A stretch of DNA of 53,442 nucleotides from an uncultured Paraglaciecola sp. (GCF_913020055.1 NZ_CAJWCF010000017.1:1-53442); one strand, 5' to 3'. Shown: positions 8,919 to 17,661, numbered from the stretch's first letter. A program made the numbers and translations. Notes: generated by a model not told the origin, from the sequence alone.

Positions 8919-10606
8919 TAAAATTTAATCGCACTATGATCTTCACTATTATGTTCAGTTAGATTCTTAGGTAATGCGGCCATAAAACTCTCAAGATGAT
9001 CAAACGTATCTTTCACGTCATCAACTAACTCTTTACCTTCAATTTTAATGAAGTTGGCAATTTTTTCTAACCAAGAATCGTGGTCGTTATCGTCATCAGA
9101 GTCTTTCTCGGGTAATTTGGCGCTAGAAAGTGCATCTTTTTCTTGTCGAAGATCATGTAAAAACTTTTTGATCCATATATAAGCCGTTCGAAATAAATCC
9201 CACAGATCCAGACTTTCGTCCATCCCTCCCGGGATCTGATCATTAGTTGGAAAGTCTACAGGCCAACTTTTCCATTCGTTGTTAATCAGTTCCTGCAATA
9301 CGATATAACTGTGTGGTTTAAACGCTTCTTGCCAAGTTGCTAAAGGAGTTCCTGACGGTCTATCAAGCTCTTCGTAAGCTTGTTTTATACTATTGAAAGC
9401 GTTGTCGTAGAAGCCGAACCAAATGTGCAAGCCATGTTCTTCAATACGCTCAGCATAATCAGCATTGCGACCACTGGCTCCTTTCCCGCCGATTCTCCAG
9501 CCCATCTGATACAGAGTAATATCATAGTTATTTTGCCAATCAGGTTGATTGGTTAAATGGAAGGCTGCGGTAATTGCACTGACCCCACCACCTAAAATAG
9601 CGATTTTTTCGGGCTCAATAACCGAGTTATTAACTAACTCTTCGCCAGGTGTCACTTCAAAGTCGAAATGTAAATGAAATGGTAATATGGCGGCTTGAGA
9701 GCCTAATTCAAAACCTAATGTTTCAGCCAACGGGAAGCTGTCAACTTGGTGTAAGTTAAGGTCATATTCACCACCCAAAAGGCTGACAGAATGTACTTTT
9801 TTGACCACCGCTGGTGCGGCAACTATTGCTTGGTAAACGGCCTTTTCGCCGGCGCTATCTGGAAACTGTTTGAGGAATAGTTGGTCAATTTCGGGCTTCA
9901 ATAACATTTCAAGTGCTTGCTCAATGCCGTGAACATCTAAGTCAAGGAATTCGGGCACTGAGGCTAAAAATTTTCCTGCTTCTACAAGTAAATCAAGAAA
10001 ATTTTCCAGCTTTGTTTCGTGATTGGCTGAGTTTCGCTTCACTTCCATCAACATATGCCAATCAATTTTCGTGTCAGGTGAAAAAGGCTGAAAGGCATTA
10101 ACGGCACAACTGAAATAGTCAGGTTCTTGATCGGCAGTAGGAATAGAGTATTGACAGAGATATTTTGGATAACCAAATAACTCCCGACCATTAATAAGTG
10201 CCATCGCACTGTCTACAAAAAAATGATGAGGAAACCAGTAAACGTGATCTAACTTTAACTTGCCATCGACCTCCTTCATGCTGCCGACCATAATCCAGGT
10301 GATGATATCTATTTCAGAAATAAACCCTTTATTACGGTCGACGTCTATTGCCGAATACGCCTTATTAACTCTGGTATATGTGGTTAAAACATAAGGTGAT
10401 AGGACCTTAAAACACATTCTGTTATTTGCTGGTCCATTCAAACAAGTATCAACAGTACTCTGCAAATTGCCAAGCTTGCCTTTGACAAAAAAACCATACA
10501 TTTGTGCATCATTTAGTACCAATGGTGTATGCATTAAGACGTTACTTTTCGAATAGATAAAATTAGGGCGTTGGCAGTTTTTCATTCTGGTTTGGTTCCA
10601 TTCCAT
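8918..10606 (-). CDS. Acetoacetate-decarboxylase-like domain plus FAD/NAD-binding Rossmann domain
   Basis: A 562-residue protein. The N-terminal ~300 residues resemble the acetoacetate decarboxylase superfamily: MYGFFVKGKLGNLQ, a long beta-rich stretch, and the characteristic ALINGRELFGYPKYL. Residues from about 338 form a dinucleotide-binding Rossmann start (IAILGGGVSAITAAFHL), followed by MGWRIGGKGASGRN and EEHGLHIWFGFYDNAF, typical of FAD amine-oxidase/squalene-type enzymes. The flavin domain then stops, after an acidic stretch (DSDDDNDHD), and continues in the next gene. In family members I recall, these parts lie in one long polypeptide. The ATG at 10606 may not be the true start: the conserved region begins near MHTPLVLNDAQMYG about 25 residues in. 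Substrate unknown; neighbours are a TonB receptor and a sensor kinase. Confidence 0.8.
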   Translation of the reverse strand: MEWNQTRMKNCQRPNFIYSKSNVLMHTPLVLNDAQMYGFFVKGKLGNLQSTVDTCLNGPANNRMCFKVLSPYVLTTYTRVNKAYSAIDVDRNKGFISEIDIITWIMVGSMKEVDGKLKLDHVYWFPHHFFVDSAMALINGRELFGYPKYLCQYSIPTADQEPDYFSCAVNAFQPFSPDTKIDWHMLMEVKRNSANHETKLENFLDLLVEAGKFLASVPEFLDLDVHGIEQALEMLLKPEIDQLFLKQFPDSAGEKAVYQAIVAAPAVVKKVHSVSLLGGEYDLNLHQVDSFPLAETLGFELGSQAAILPFHLHFDFEVTPGEELVNNSVIEPEKIAILGGGVSAITAAFHLTNQPDWQNNYDITLYQMGWRIGGKGASGRNADYAERIEEHGLHIWFGFYDNAFNSIKQAYEELDRPSGTPLATWQEAFKPHSYIVLQELINNEWKSWPVDFPTNDQIPGGMDESLDLWDLFRTAYIWIKKFLHDLRQEKDALSSAKLPEKDSDDDNDHDSWLEKIANFIKIEGKELVDDVKDTFDHLESFMAALPKNLTEHNSEDHSAIKF

Positions 10607-10670
10607 TATGACTTGTTGGGTTGAGTTTTTACCCTAACAAATCATTAATAAAAAACCGAATGCTTTTATA

Positions 10671-10752
10671 CCAATCAGCTCAAAATCGGCAAGGGCTTTT
10701 CTAAAGGATGAGCTTTAAACAATCTGAGTGAATAAATCTTTTTGCTGATTGG
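10671..10752. repeat. Short MITE-like inverted repeat
   Basis: CCAATCAGC (10671-10679) and GCTGATTGG (10744-10752) are perfect 9-bp inverted repeats enclosing 64 bp of non-coding DNA, with TATA just outside the left arm. Short elements with such CCAAT...ATTGG ends are familiar intergenic repeats in marine gammaproteobacteria. The right arm ends 3 bp before the stop codon of the DTW-domain gene. No other copy was seen in this window. Confidence 0.45.
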
Positions 10753-10754
10753 AA

Positions 10755-11375
10755 TTACTCAGACATTTTTGCCTGTGGTTCTCTAAAACACTTTTGCTGC
10801 ATTTTTGAGAACAAAGTCGTTAACGGTTTACAATTAACCTTGTGAGTATGTTCAAGTACGTACACCACAGATTCTAGTGTGGATAGACTACTTTCCTGCG
10901 TTGTTCGCCTAATGTGGTATTGGTTTTCTGGGGGAGTGGAAAAATGCCAGCTAGCGCATTGTTGTAACCAAGGGTTTAGATGCCATATTTTAAGTGCTTT
11001 ACGCCATGACGCATCGATGAATATCACATTATGCTTTGCTGGAAAATGTTGTGATTTTTGTGCTGGTGAAGAAACCGTCTCAATCGAGATACTTTGTTCG
11101 TGAGGGTAGACTAAACAGTAGTTTTGCGGCTCACTCGAGACCTTTTCAGCCAATTCCGCCCAGTCTTGTGGTGTCTCTCCCAGTAAAACGGACACATGTT
11201 CTAACCCTAAAGTTAATAGTTTGACGGTGTTTTTTGCATGTTTTGCTTCTTTAGGGTGCTGTAAAATAATGATGTTGAGTGGTGCAGTGATCGGGCTTAC
11301 CCAAACACACAAGCAGGTACTCTGCGGGTAGCTACACTTTTTACAAACTTGTCTTTTGTTGGTTTTTTCAGTCAT
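10755..11375 (-). CDS. tapT: tRNA-uridine aminocarboxypropyltransferase (DTW domain, TapT-like)
   Basis: A 206-residue DTW-domain protein. Family members transfer the 3-amino-3-carboxypropyl group from S-adenosylmethionine to tRNA uridine (acp3U47 for E. coli TapT). The N-terminal zinc-ribbon-like cluster is CKKCSYPQSTCLC (Cys 11, 14, 21, 23). The signature reads FIDASWRKALK (121-124 D-A-S-W), with Ser where the name motif has Thr. The YHIRRTTQ...LSTLESV stretch also matches. Length is close to E. coli YfiP/TapT (~230). It stands alone, divergent from the co-polymerase gene at 11554, with 178 bp between. The symbol rests on family resemblance. Confidence 0.85.
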   Translation of the reverse strand: MTEKTNKRQVCKKCSYPQSTCLCVWVSPITAPLNIIILQHPKEAKHAKNTVKLLTLGLEHVSVLLGETPQDWAELAEKVSSEPQNYCLVYPHEQSISIETVSSPAQKSQHFPAKHNVIFIDASWRKALKIWHLNPWLQQCASWHFSTPPENQYHIRRTTQESSLSTLESVVYVLEHTHKVNCKPLTTLFSKMQQKCFREPQAKMSE

Positions 11376-11553
11376 TATGTTTTAAATATTTAGGCCCATT
11401 GCAACTTATGCTTGGTGTTTGTGAGTAGGCTTGTTAAATTTGTTAGCCTATGTCGTTTGTGCAACTTTGCGGCTGCCTCTAACTAAAAATATGTGCTCAC
11501 CGGAAATTGTTTGATTAAATTAGCTAGCTGTTTATTTACTTTAGGTTTGTCCC

Positions 11554-13545
11554 ATGTCATTTAACAACAAAGTTGATTACATGCCAAATCAACCTTTTGC
11601 CAATGTCGGCATAGATCCATCAGAAGACCAACATAAGAGCTTTCAAAAGCGAAAATGGCAGGTTTTGATTGCTACATTTTTATTGATTTTGATTATTGCT
11701 AATGCTGTGATTTGGAGTCGAGCACCTATTTATCAAAGCCAAGCTATCTTGCATTTTTCTTATACATCACAAAACGAAATACAGCTTACTGAGCTAGCCC
11801 AAAGGCAAATTACCTTGCATCAGCAAAGGTTAAAAAGTAACAGTGTACTGAGCTTAGTGTCCGACGAACTCGCACAAAATCAGATGTTAATGATTAACGT
11901 ACAAACACTTTTTGATGCTCTGACGGCAGAAGCAAGTTTGACAGGGCGTATTATTACTTTAAAAGCTAACGGTACCGAGCCACAAATTATTAAACCAATG
12001 TTAGATGCATGGGTAAAAGTGTATCTGCAATTAGTTGAATCCGAAATGCAAGAGAACAACAGTGAAGAGTTGCTGGTTGCAGACGAACGATTACTGCTAC
12101 TGGAATTGAAAATATCTGAACAACAACAATATTTACAATTTTTTGCCAGTGAAAATAATATTACCTCACTTGAAAGAGATGAAAATCGAGCCTTAAGTCA
12201 GACTAAAAATCTAGGGAATAACCTTGACAAAGCCTTAGCCGATGAGTCACATGCTAAAGCGTTATTGAATAGTTTGCTTGAAGCCACAAATAACGGGCAA
12301 ATTATTATTCGACCAGACGACAAAGCAACAATTGATGCAACAAAACAAAGTCTGCGAGAAATTAATGCGAGTTTGTCCGCTTTATCTGAAAAGTATACTC
12401 AAGCTTATTTAGAGCGAGATCCCACTATTGTCGCTAAGCAGAAAAAAGTGCAGCAGCTGCAGATTCAGCTGGAAGAGCAAATACAAACCAGCCAAACAGA
12501 CTATTTATTGGATGTACAACGTGATCTGAGCGCCGCTAAAGGTAACGTTCAGCAGATGAATACTCAGCTTGTTGAGCAAAACAAACTCGCCCAAGTGTTT
12601 AGCCAAAATCTAGAGCAATTTAAAAGATTAGACGACGAATTAAAGGCACTTCAATTTCAGGCTCAGACATTAAAAAATCAACAAGTCGCACAAGAAGTGT
12701 CGAAACCCTTCGATGCCAAGGTTTCGTTACTAGAGCCAGCTTTTATTCCTGATTTTGCCGTCGGCCCAAACTATCAGTTTAATAGTCTAATGAGTGTGAT
12801 AGCGGCAGTTATCGTGGCTATCTTAGCCTTATTGTTGTTTAGTTTTATCTTCAAACAAAAAGCGTCAGGCACTTCAAGTCACTTTGTTGTGATCCCTGGG
12901 CAAGCTGGAACGAATGACTATTCAAACCTTGGATATGCGCAAAATAGGCAACTTGCAACGCCCGATCCTCGGCTATCTGCCGAACCCGCTAAATTAACAT
13001 CCGTACCTCAAACATTACGTTTATTAAGCTTTGAAGAGTGCCAGCTGCTTTATTCTGTTGCCAATAAACAAGGTAAGGCATTAATAGGCCTGACGTTAAG
13101 TGGAGTAAATATTGACGAATTATTGTTAGTTGGGAAAGCGAATTTCGGTCAAAACTATTTGCTGTTACAGATAGATAACTCGTTTTCTCGCGCTATCAAA
13201 ATGCAAGAAAATCTGGCTGATGTTGTGCAAGCAATATGTCATAACTTAGCCGCGGAACAAACAATTTGGTCGAATATCAACAACCAACAAGACTTAGTGC
13301 AGTTATTGGTAAATATTGGACATGATGCGCAGTTGGCTTTTCCGGAGCAACTATCACTTCATGTTTTACGGCATACTTATTTAACCTATTTAGCCAGTCA
13401 AGGCGCAAGGCTCAACGATATTGAGCAGGTAGCTGGATATACTTCGCCAAGCGATTTAGCGCTATATCGAAATGTAAACCAACAGGGCAAGTTGCTTGAT
13501 TTAGATCAGATCAATATTCAATATCCTTTTGTAGTGACAAGTTGA
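11554..13545 (+). CDS. Wzz/GumC-type polysaccharide co-polymerase fused to a degenerate tyrosine-recombinase-like domain
   Basis: A 663-residue inner-membrane protein. TM1 (~residues 35-53, WQVLIATFLLILIIANAVIW), a periplasmic Wzz-like beta region with the usual YQSQAIL opening, long coiled coils (~170-385) and TM2 (~411-432) follow the GumC/Wzc co-polymerase plan. In Wzc-type proteins a cytoplasmic tyrosine kinase would follow TM2. Here there is a ~55-residue linker and then a domain (~490-645) ending LSLHVLRHTYLTYLASQGAR, IEQVAGYTSPSDLALYRNV, the core of phage-integrase/XerCD-type recombinases. HxxR (His603, Arg606) and the late Tyr638 are kept. The first catalytic Arg appears replaced (SGVNIDELLLV, Asn519, against TGLRxSELxxL) and the GH position is Gly-Tyr629. 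It is therefore probably not an active recombinase; I infer a DNA- or protein-binding role. No other exopolysaccharide genes flank it. Confidence 0.8.
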   Translation: MSFNNKVDYMPNQPFANVGIDPSEDQHKSFQKRKWQVLIATFLLILIIANAVIWSRAPIYQSQAILHFSYTSQNEIQLTELAQRQITLHQQRLKSNSVLSLVSDELAQNQMLMINVQTLFDALTAEASLTGRIITLKANGTEPQIIKPMLDAWVKVYLQLVESEMQENNSEELLVADERLLLLELKISEQQQYLQFFASENNITSLERDENRALSQTKNLGNNLDKALADESHAKALLNSLLEATNNGQIIIRPDDKATIDATKQSLREINASLSALSEKYTQAYLERDPTIVAKQKKVQQLQIQLEEQIQTSQTDYLLDVQRDLSAAKGNVQQMNTQLVEQNKLAQVFSQNLEQFKRLDDELKALQFQAQTLKNQQVAQEVSKPFDAKVSLLEPAFIPDFAVGPNYQFNSLMSVIAAVIVAILALLLFSFIFKQKASGTSSHFVVIPGQAGTNDYSNLGYAQNRQLATPDPRLSAEPAKLTSVPQTLRLLSFEECQLLYSVANKQGKALIGLTLSGVNIDELLLVGKANFGQNYLLLQIDNSFSRAIKMQENLADVVQAICHNLAAEQTIWSNINNQQDLVQLLVNIGHDAQLAFPEQLSLHVLRHTYLTYLASQGARLNDIEQVAGYTSPSDLALYRNVNQQGKLLDLDQINIQYPFVVTS

Positions 13546-13554
13546 GCAGTTGTT

Positions 13555-13899
13555 ATGTCCGAGCACCCTCAATACGCTAAAATTTGGCGCACTGTGCAGC
13601 TCATCCCTTTAGGTAAAGTGGCGAGTTATGGCCAAATTGCCGATCTTGCTGGGTTACCTGGACGGGCGAGGTTAGTAGGCAAGTCACTAGGTTTTGTACC
13701 AAAGGATATGCAAGTACCCTGGCATAGGGTGTTACGTTCCTCTGGACAAATTGCCTTCCCCAAGGGGTCTGAACAATCACAGAGCCAAACAGGCTTATTG
13801 CAACAAGAAGACGTCGCTGTTTTTAACAACCGAGTCAAATTGAGTCTTTTTCAATGGCAACCTGATTTGGCAGAAATGCTATGGAAATTAGAGTATTAG
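13555..13899 (+). CDS. atl: Alkyltransferase-like protein (ATL, MGMT-related)
   Basis: A 114-residue relative of O6-alkylguanine-DNA alkyltransferase C-terminal domains. The helix-turn-helix segment GKVASYGQIADLAGLPGRARLVG and the active-site block are clear, but the acceptor Cys of PCHR is replaced by Trp (PWHR, residues 55-58). That is the defining change of ATL proteins such as E. coli YbaZ and yeast Atl1. These bind O6-alkylguanine without repairing it and hand the lesion to nucleotide excision repair. It starts 9 bp after the co-polymerase stop, so it may be co-transcribed, though no functional link is evident. Confidence 0.9.
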   Translation: MSEHPQYAKIWRTVQLIPLGKVASYGQIADLAGLPGRARLVGKSLGFVPKDMQVPWHRVLRSSGQIAFPKGSEQSQSQTGLLQQEDVAVFNNRVKLSLFQWQPDLAEMLWKLEY

Positions 13900-13992
13900 C
13901 TTAGTATTCTGCATAGTTAATCTTGCTCTTAAGGGGTAAATCAGATATTTTTGCTAACTATTTTGTGAATTCACCTACTCGAGATTTTTGTT

Positions 13993-15180
13993 GTGTTAAA
14001 AACCTTTGATATAGACGACGTTGAAGAAGGGATGTTCGTTGACTCTATAGCAAAACAACAGGGGAAATTTAAGATCACCAGCCGTGGTAGGGTCACGTCT
14101 CTTGCCGCCATAAGTCAACTCAAAAAGAAAGGTATTCTGTCGGTTGTTGTTGATATGAGTAAACAACTGAAGCCCAAAGTGGTTGAGCAAGAAGAGCCAG
14201 AAACACCTCCTGAAGAGCCTGAACATAACATTGAAGTGACTTTTGAAGAAGAACTTGAAGTCGCCACTAAGCTTCATGCCAAAGGTAAACACCTACAAAA
14301 AACAATGTTAGAGAGTGTGGGTAAAAATCTACCCGTAGACATTGCCATTCCAGAAGCATTCACTAACAACCTTGTATCGTCTATTGATCGCAATCCAAAT
14401 GCTTTGATGTGTATGACAAAAATACGAGAGAAAGACACTTACCTGTTGGAACATTCGTTAAACGTGGCAATTTTGTTAGCCAATTTTGGTACACATGTCG
14501 GTTTAGATGAAGAACAAATACAAGAATTAGCGTTGTCAGGTTTTTTACATGACATTGGAAAAATTAAAATTCCGGATGAAATATTACATAAACCTGGGCG
14601 TTTGACTGACCAAGAAATGACAGTTATGAAAGACCATGTGTATTACGGCACAAAAGTGCTGATTGAGATGGGAATTCCTGATTCAATCGTTGAGACTATA
14701 GTCCAACACCACGAGAGACTTGATGGTTATGGTTACCCTGATGGCCTACGAGGTGATGAAATCACTCAGTTTGGTCGCATGATTGCTATTGTAGATACCT
14801 ATGACGCGATAACCGCAGACCGATGTTATAAGGTGGGTATGTCATCTAAAAAAGCGTTACAAATTTTGATGCAAGATGCACCTGAAAAATATGATGAGGG
14901 GTTAGTAAAACAATTTGTGCAATGTATCGGAATTTTCCCCGTTGGCAGTTTAGTCAAACTCAACAATGAAAAAATAGCCATGGTACTCAAGCAACATCCA
15001 GTACAAGCCACTAATCCTGTAGTCAAAGTTTTTTATTCGATTCGAGGCAACCATTATTTGCAGCCCAAGGAAGTAGACTTAGCTACATCCAGCAATGGCC
15101 TCAAAATTGTTGATGCGGTCATCGCCAGCGATTTTAAGCTGGACTTCAACAAATATTTTAATGAATCAATAGTGGTCTAG
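13993..15180 (+). CDS. HD-GYP cyclic-di-GMP phosphodiesterase with N-terminal DUF3391
   Basis: A 395-residue cytoplasmic protein starting at GTG. Residues 1-~110 match DUF3391, the usual partner of this class. Residues ~140-330 are an HD-GYP domain with all signature residues: EHSLNVA (His154), FLHDIGKIKIPDEI (His186-Asp187), KDHVYYG (His215), VQHHERLDGYGYPDGL (His239-His240 and GYP) and DTYDAITADR. HD-GYP enzymes hydrolyse c-di-GMP, so it probably lowers c-di-GMP and affects biofilm or motility decisions. With a polysaccharide co-polymerase 450 bp upstream on the same strand, a shared exopolysaccharide theme is plausible but unproven. The AT-rich gap before it (93 bp) may hold its own promoter. 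Confidence 0.92.
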   Translation: MLKTFDIDDVEEGMFVDSIAKQQGKFKITSRGRVTSLAAISQLKKKGILSVVVDMSKQLKPKVVEQEEPETPPEEPEHNIEVTFEEELEVATKLHAKGKHLQKTMLESVGKNLPVDIAIPEAFTNNLVSSIDRNPNALMCMTKIREKDTYLLEHSLNVAILLANFGTHVGLDEEQIQELALSGFLHDIGKIKIPDEILHKPGRLTDQEMTVMKDHVYYGTKVLIEMGIPDSIVETIVQHHERLDGYGYPDGLRGDEITQFGRMIAIVDTYDAITADRCYKVGMSSKKALQILMQDAPEKYDEGLVKQFVQCIGIFPVGSLVKLNNEKIAMVLKQHPVQATNPVVKVFYSIRGNHYLQPKEVDLATSSNGLKIVDAVIASDFKLDFNKYFNESIVV

Positions 15181-15226
15181 GCCAACACACTCAAAAACTC
15201 TCAACCTTTCTTAAGCCAATTCTAGG

Positions 15227-15409
15227 TTAACTATTTTTCGCTTCTTTCAATATGACTCTGAGTTGATCAGTTGTTACATCAGAGGGGCACACCCCTTTGT
15301 TGACCAACTCTTCACGAATACATTCAGGATCATTAGAAGAAAAACGAGGGCTGTTTTTCTGCACGTAACGCGTTAGTTTTTGCTGCAATTTTCGAGTTAA
15401 ACAGGACAT
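15227..15409 (-). CDS. Small hypothetical protein, 60 residues
   Basis: A compact, charged soluble protein beginning MSCLTRKLQQKLTRYVQKN and ending RVILKEAKNS. It has three Cys and no membrane segment. The composition looks coding (balanced charged and hydrophobic residues, predicted helices at both ends). No clear ribosome binding site precedes the ATG, and I recognise no family. It converges on the HD-GYP gene with a 46-bp gap. Confidence 0.5.
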   Translation of the reverse strand: MSCLTRKLQQKLTRYVQKNSPRFSSNDPECIREELVNKGVCPSDVTTDQLRVILKEAKNS

Positions 15410-15690
15410 CTGTACATCTTAACCAGTTAAAAGTGAAACATAATTTATGGGCAAGCCATAGATATAAGAAATTTATATAATGCATCTTAATTTCTATACT
15501 TTAAATTATAATCAAAAACTGAGCCAACAAAATTTTAACAATATAATTCAATAAGATAGATGATTTTAAATTATTGAAAAAATCGTACCTGTAAAAATAA
15601 CTGACAACTATCTATGCTTATCTAATTGAATTACAGGGATTATTTGTAAATTAATTGTTAATTTAAATGGCTTTACGTTGTGCAAACCGT

Positions 15691-16206
15691 TTAGGGATAC
15701 AACTGTATTATGCCGCTGTCACCCGCCCAGTCACCTACCATCCAAATTTGCTCAAATGGATGATTGACGGGTACATCGATACAATGTTGCAGCGCTTTAA
15801 TTTGTGGTGTTTCCCATGCAGGATGAGCGTTACGGATTACTAGCCATACCCGATTCGACTTGTAAGATTTATGAGATTTGTTAATTAAAATTCGGTTCAG
15901 TGCATTTAGTAGCCGCTGATTGGGTTTGAACATTTTATTTAAATTGCGCAGCTCCAAAATGGTTTTATCATCCAGCTCATGACCTAAAATTTGCCTGGCT
16001 TCTGCTTCAGAGCCATATAAATGAGCGACTTCTATATCCAAACGCTGCCCTTCGAGCCAACAGGACACATCTGGTTTACGTGGGCGATTATGCCAAATGT
16101 GACGTATTTTTTTACCACTGTCGTGTTCATACCAGCGCATAAATATTTTTGCTGCTTGGTGCTCAAGAACAATTTTTTCACGTTCACTGTTTTTAAATTC
16201 TGCCAC
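15691..16206 (-). CDS. Hypothetical protein, possibly nuclease-like
   Basis: The frame opens at 16236 with an ATG, but AGGTGG lies just before a GTG at 16206-16204, and the protein then begins MAEFKNSEREKIVLEHQAAK. I prefer that start (171 residues). It contains RHIWHNRPRKPDVSCWLEG followed by QRLDIEVAHLYGSEAEA. The D...DxE arrangement recalls a PD-(D/E)XK core, though the Lys is replaced by Val, so this is only a hint. There is no signal peptide or membrane segment. It stands alone between a 280-bp AT-rich gap with no recognised feature and the tandem repeat. Confidence 0.6.
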   Translation of the reverse strand: MAEFKNSEREKIVLEHQAAKIFMRWYEHDSGKKIRHIWHNRPRKPDVSCWLEGQRLDIEVAHLYGSEAEARQILGHELDDKTILELRNLNKMFKPNQRLLNALNRILINKSHKSYKSNRVWLVIRNAHPAWETPQIKALQHCIDVPVNHPFEQIWMVGDWAGDSGIIQLYP

Positions 16207-16271
16207 CAACACCCACCTAAAAAACATCCAATACATTGCTATATAAACGCTCAGTAAAGAATAACACAGCC

Positions 16272-16397
16272 TTGAGCCAGCGGGATAAATTGAGCCAGCG
16301 GGATAAATTGAGCCAGCGGGATAAATTGAGCCAGCGGGATAAATTGAGCCAGCAGGATAAATTGAGCCAGCAGGATAAATTGAGCCAGCAGGATAAA
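16272..16397. repeat. Seven-copy 18-bp tandem repeat (minisatellite)
   Basis: Seven head-to-tail copies of TTGAGCCAGCGGGATAAA start at 16272, 16290, 16308, 16326, 16344, 16362 and 16380. Copies 1-4 read GCGGGA and copies 5-7 read GCAGGA, so two variant blocks are ordered. The last copy runs into AACTTGG. As 18 is divisible by 3 and the unit lacks stops in several frames, open frames appear on both strands (LSQRDK/LSQQDK on plus). They have no ribosome binding site or recognisable start. The 380-bp gap between 16206 and 16588 holds this array and one hairpin, TCCGCAG (16521-16527) with CTGCGGA (16536-16542), which has no U-tract. Confidence 0.95.
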
Positions 16398-16587
16398 CTT
16401 GGTTTCAGAAGGCAAAGCAAATAATGTGCTGCCACAATGACTATTCTGAAAAATAAGCGACAACTTATTATTACGACATGGTGAGAAATACATAATTATC
16501 TACACACTCCCTGAATCGTGTCCGCAGCAGCAAGACTGCGGAGCTTGGCTCAAAGGTGTCGGTATCTATTCCAACTTATTTAAGTGT

Positions 16588-17451
16588 TTATTCTATATTC
16601 GCGATCTGCTCACGCATTTGTTCAATTAGTACTTTTAATTCTACTGCTGACTGCGTTATGTCGGTGTTGATGGACTTTGAGCCTAGGGTATTTGACTCGC
16701 GGTTAAATTCTTGCATCATAAAATCCAATCTGCGGCCAACTGCGCCGCCTTTTTTGAGGATTTTGTGGGTTTCACCAATATGTGATAACAAGCGGTCGAG
16801 TTCTTCGGCTACGTCTACTTTTTGTGCCAGCATTACCATTTCTTGTTCTAATCGTGTTGCGTCGAGTTCAATTTTGGCTTCTTCGAAGCGAGCTTGAATT
16901 TTCTCTCGTTGCCATTTGATTACATCTGGCATGTGAGCTGTGACTTTTTCTACTTCTACATTAATGCCATCTAAACGTTGTTCGATCATGGCTTTAAGGT
17001 TAGTGCCTTCGGTTGCGCGAGCGGCGATAAAGTCAGTGAGTGTGAGGTCAAATTCAGCTAACACATCACCTTGGATACTGTCCATATCGGCTTCTTCGGC
17101 AGAAATAACGCCAGGCCAACGTAATACATCAAGAGGGTTTACACCGGCAGATTGGCCGTGGGATTGCACCCAGTCTGCGGCGTGCATCACTTGTTTGGCT
17201 AAGTCTTCGTTAAGGCTTAATTTGCCCACTGCCGCGTCATTAGCTACAAAACGTAATGAACACTCGACTTTGCCGCGTTGTAGTTGTTTGCGAAAACGTT
17301 CGCGCAGCACCGGCTCCATGCTTTTAAAGTGCTCAGGAAGACGGAAATAGGTTTCAAGAAACCGTTGGTTAACCGAACGTATTTCCCATACGGCTGTGCC
17401 CCAATCGGCTTTAAGTTCACGGCGGGCGAAAGCTGTCATACTGTAAATCAT
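16588..17451 (-). CDS. yicC: YicC family endoribonuclease
   Basis: A 287-residue protein with the hallmark start MIYSMTAFARRE, the SVNQRFLETYFRLPE segment, and the conserved C-terminal DUF1732 region (EFNRESNTLGSKS) ending in LKVLIEQMREQIANIE. E. coli YicC (287 residues) is an endoribonuclease implicated in small-RNA turnover. The gene is divergent from rph, with about 210 bp of shared upstream region, the arrangement found in many gammaproteobacteria. Confidence 0.95.
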   Translation of the reverse strand: MIYSMTAFARRELKADWGTAVWEIRSVNQRFLETYFRLPEHFKSMEPVLRERFRKQLQRGKVECSLRFVANDAAVGKLSLNEDLAKQVMHAADWVQSHGQSAGVNPLDVLRWPGVISAEEADMDSIQGDVLAEFDLTLTDFIAARATEGTNLKAMIEQRLDGINVEVEKVTAHMPDVIKWQREKIQARFEEAKIELDATRLEQEMVMLAQKVDVAEELDRLLSHIGETHKILKKGGAVGRRLDFMMQEFNRESNTLGSKSINTDITQSAVELKVLIEQMREQIANIE

Positions 17452-17661
17452 AAGATGTCCTATTTACTGCGACTCAATATCTGAATAGGAATCGCTATGT
17501 ATTTCTGTGTCTTTATATTAACTCAATCCAATATGTTCGTTGTGCTCTTTTTTGCTTAATAGCATTCGAGGACATTTATTTATATTTCAATTCCCCGTAT
17601 CCAGCTCATTGCGTTATAATCCTGCGCCATAACCATCCCCCCAATAATTGTGGAGTACAGC

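Noticed and set aside
8916..8930. Programmed -1 frameshift joining the two FAD oxidoreductase genes
   Set aside because: The bases around the stop (AAA TTT TAG in frame) do not form a canonical X-XXY-YYZ slippery site, so coupling or an indel is more likely.
11554..13545. Integrase of an integrative element
   Set aside because: The recombinase-like domain is fused to a membrane co-polymerase, lacks key catalytic residues, and no attachment sites or phage genes surround it.
16272..16397. CRISPR array
   Set aside because: The units are directly adjacent with an 18-bp period and no spacers, and no cas genes are present.
16236..16424. Open frame with LSQRDK/LSQQDK repeats across the tandem array
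   Set aside because: It has a TTG start, no ribosome binding site, and open frames exist on both strands because the 18-bp unit lacks stops. It is better explained as a non-coding repeat.
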